NCBI GenBank assembly: GCA_002340355.1
Contig: DDLX01000010.1
Span: 1-64,000, forward strand
Reading direction: 5' to 3'
DNA length: 64,000 bases
Source: Cytophagales bacterium UBA2561
GTDB lineage: Bacteria; Bacteroidota; Bacteroidia; Cytophagales; Thermoflexibacteraceae
Both the position numbers and the translations under genes were made by a program. The stretch's first letter is position 1, and each line of letters begins with the position of its first letter. The notes under the pieces are model-generated. The model made no database searches. It saw only the letters and a program-made list of their open reading frames with translations, and had not been told where the DNA came from. Below, in pieces: positions 62,271 through 64,000 of the stretch.

Positions 62271-62414
62271 GCCTAACCCTCCAAGAGCTTTAAACTTTTG
62301 GAGGGTTAAAAATTGATTTTCAATAAATTAATGCTTGTTTCCATAGTATAGGATTTGCAAATCCTACGTTATAAAAGTTATTGATTATCAATAATTTTTG
62401 TATTTAGAAAATTA
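62271..62414. repeat. Two-hairpin intergenic repeat, copy B
   Basis: Same order as copy A at 25891-26032. The first hairpin is intact here (TAACCCTCCAA...TTGGAGGGTTA, 62274-62308) around TTTAAA. Then come ATTGATTTTCA, a second palindrome ATAGGATTTGCAAATCCTA (about 62347-62365), TTGATTATCA and a T-rich tail. The first hairpin probably also terminates the GAD-like gene. Confidence 0.72.
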
Positions 62415-62546
62415 TGTTAATAAAAAACTTACAAACTATTGACCTTAATAAGTTCTAATCCATATTGATGGTTTACTTTTTCTAATTTATCTCAATAAGT
62501 AAAATATAAATTTTTTACTATAGAGTAATAGCTGAAAAACAAAAAA

Positions 62547-62575
62547 TCCTACTAAATTTTAAAAACTTAGTAGGA
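62547..62575 (-). terminator. Terminator of the RND transporter gene
   Basis: TCCTACTAA pairs perfectly with TTAGTAGGA around an ATTTTAAAAAC loop, 28 bases past the stop on the minus strand. Confidence 0.78.
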
Positions 62576-62602
62576 CTCTATTGGATTAAAAATCAATGCA
62601 AC

Positions 62603-64000
62603 TTAAATCTTATCTTCTTGATTTTCTTTTTGAATACGATGAATTTCCCGCATAGTAGGCTCTACTTCTTCACGAGTGGGAAAAGAAAGAGACGTACCTT
62701 GCCAGAGAGCTTTGGGCGCACGGAAAATCCACGTTTTGACTCGGCGAATATCATTAACACACGTGATAATAACAGGGAAAATTAATAAATTAAAAAATGT
62801 ACCTAATGCCACACCATAGGCTACCGAAATCGCCATTGGAACAAGAAACTGTGCTTGAAAACTTTTTTCCAAAATCAAGGGATATAATCCTGAAGCGGTT
62901 GTTAAGGAAGTTAAAATAATGGCTCGAAAACGGGCTACACCTGCATTATGTGCAGCTTCCATAACTGTCATTCCATTGCGTAGATTCTGATTGTATTTAT
63001 CTAATAAGACTACTGTATCATTGATAATCACCCCTGATAAAGCCAACATCCCCCAAACACTTAATAAAGAAACTGATTTTCCTTCAATACCATGTCCTAA
63101 AATGGCACAGCCCAATCCAATTGGCACCATCGTCAGAAAAATAATCATAGCTTGTGAGAATGAACGGAATGCTAGAGATAATAATACAAACATGGTTACC
63201 AACATGATAGGCAAAATTTGCTGGAATGACTTTTGTGCTTTTTCACTACGACGTTGTTGTCCTCCATACGAGACCGAAATACTGGGATAATCTGACTGAA
63301 TTTGAGGTAAAATTTTCGTCTGTATTTCTTCCATAATAGGAGCTGTAGGTTCGTCAGGATCTTTGACTTCTGCCGAAACTTCGATTTCTTTAAAACCATT
63401 ATAGTGCTTAATATCAACTACACCTCGAATAGTTTCGTATGTAACTAACTCTAATAGTGGATATTCTCCTGTTGGCGTCTTGACTTTCATATTTTCGAGC
63501 TGTCCAATGCTCAGACGGTTTTCTTCAGGATAGCGCACCCAAACCCGTACTTCATCTGTGCCTTTTTGGAGGCGTTGTACTTCTTCTCCAAAGAATCCCT
63601 GTCGAATTTGTTTGGTGATTTCGCTATGAGTTAGTCCCAAGAAATACGCTTTCGGTTTTAGCTCAATTTCCATTTCACGCCGCCCTAGTGTTTGATTATC
63701 GTCAATATCTTTAAGGACAGGAAGTTCACTAAGTGCTTTTTTGAGTGCAACACGAGCGGCTTCAAGTTCAGCAGGATTTTTACTTAATAACTTGACAGAT
63801 ACAGGTTTACCAAATCGACCTTCTCTTCCTACGGAAAGTTTTTGAGCTTCAGGGATGTGTCCAATTTTATCCCGAACACGGTTAGCAATTTCAAAAGAAG
63901 AAACACCTCTTCCTTCCATATCTAACATCAAAATACCCAACTGTCCTGCGTGTCGTCCTTGTTCACCTTCGGTATATCCAATATCTCGGAAAATAAAAGA
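62603..64000 (-). CDS. RND-family efflux transporter, C-terminal part (5' partial)
   Basis: The frame is open to the window edge, so the N-terminal half lies outside. The visible ~465 residues cover the second half of an AcrB/CzcA-like permease: a periplasmic porter region (GKPVSVKLLSKNPAELEAAR, ETIRGVVDIKHYNG) and then six hydrophobic helices with MLVTMFVLLSLAFRSFSQA, SGVIINDTVVLLDKYNQN and RFRAIILTSLTTASGLYPLI. The NDTVVLLD segment fits the efflux type of the family. The pump exports drugs, metals or lipids by proton-motive force with adaptor and outer-membrane partners. The substrate is undecided. A terminator follows. Confidence 0.9.
   Translation of the reverse strand, partial: SFIFRDIGYTEGEQGRHAGQLGILMLDMEGRGVSSFEIANRVRDKIGHIPEAQKLSVGREGRFGKPVSVKLLSKNPAELEAARVALKKALSELPVLKDIDDNQTLGRREMEIELKPKAYFLGLTHSEITKQIRQGFFGEEVQRLQKGTDEVRVWVRYPEENRLSIGQLENMKVKTPTGEYPLLELVTYETIRGVVDIKHYNGFKEIEVSAEVKDPDEPTAPIMEEIQTKILPQIQSDYPSISVSYGGQQRRSEKAQKSFQQILPIMLVTMFVLLSLAFRSFSQAMIIFLTMVPIGLGCAILGHGIEGKSVSLLSVWGMLALSGVIINDTVVLLDKYNQNLRNGMTVMEAAHNAGVARFRAIILTSLTTASGLYPLILEKSFQAQFLVPMAISVAYGVALGTFFNLLIFPVIITCVNDIRRVKTWIFRAPKALWQGTSLSFPTREEVEPTMREIHRIQKENQEDKI

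Larger units (their letters stand above)
62216..62602. other. Gene-free stretch with repeat and terminator
   Basis: 387 bases between convergent genes. It contains the two-hairpin repeat (62271-62414) and, next to the RND gene, a terminator (62547-62575). No coding frame is supported. Confidence 0.6.

Overview
The window is one chromosomal stretch of a low-GC Bacteroidota genome, most likely a Cytophagales-type organism. This is an inference from several things seen together: two proteins ending in type IX secretion (T9SS) type A sorting domains, a bacterial GGGP-synthase-type enzyme, TAnnTTTG promoter motifs in place of clear -10/-35 boxes, no reliance on Shine-Dalgarno sites, and a propeller/Y_Y_Y/SpoIIE signalling protein. 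No rRNA, tRNA or CRISPR array was seen. Both ends cut a gene: a T9SS cargo protein on the left and an RND transporter on the right.

Layout. 1-5 kb: tail of a cysteine-periodic secreted protein, a MITE-like element, GGGP synthase with an overlapping membrane gene, an NTF2-like protein, an AAA ATPase and dihydrofolate reductase. 5-13 kb: orphan histidine kinase, CcoI-type copper P-type ATPase, an exported NTF2-like protein divergent from a cytoplasmic periplasmic-binding-fold protein, and phytoene/squalene synthase. 13-29 kb: a tiny promoter-ORF-terminator unit, membrane MutS homologue plus M14 carboxypeptidase (likely operon), SlyD-type FKBP, a 1381-residue secreted multidomain protein, YiaAB protein, pyruvate kinase, SLC13 permease, a hemerythrin/Ric-like protein and a ComEA-like HhH protein.

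29.9-42.2 kb is the accessory region. It starts with a decayed IS5-type transposase and a truncated XRE regulator. Next is an ABC-three-component (ABC-3C) predicted conflict system: SMC-like DUF2326 ATPase, MC6-type middle component, and an Mrr-nuclease effector broken by a stop at the nuclease QxK position and by a frameshift. It continues with a 2340-residue PfaC/Pfa3-like lipid synthase (KS, CLF-like KS, AT, FabA-type dehydratases), an XRE regulator overlapping a 44-codon ORF, a second MITE-like element and the 3' remnant of a DNA methyltransferase. The synthase has no ACP, ketoreductase or enoylreductase here, so its partners must lie elsewhere.

42.3-64 kb returns to housekeeping genes: aspartate kinase, a MacB/FtsX-type ABC pair, biotin synthase with a structured leader, a DinB/YfiT protein with an HD hydrolase, a GT4 glycosyltransferase, Bax-inhibitor-1 protein, the SpoIIE signalling protein, HupE/UreJ-like protein, MurB and an Mpl-type Mur ligase (cell-wall synthesis and recycling), a CHASE2-like sensor, a GAD/Tdi1-type immunity-like protein and the RND pump. 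Most intergenic gaps carry a long imperfect palindrome acting as a terminator, often with a TTT(n)AAA centre. A second, longer intergenic repeat (about 145 bp) occurs twice in full, and its right half lies inside the first MITE.
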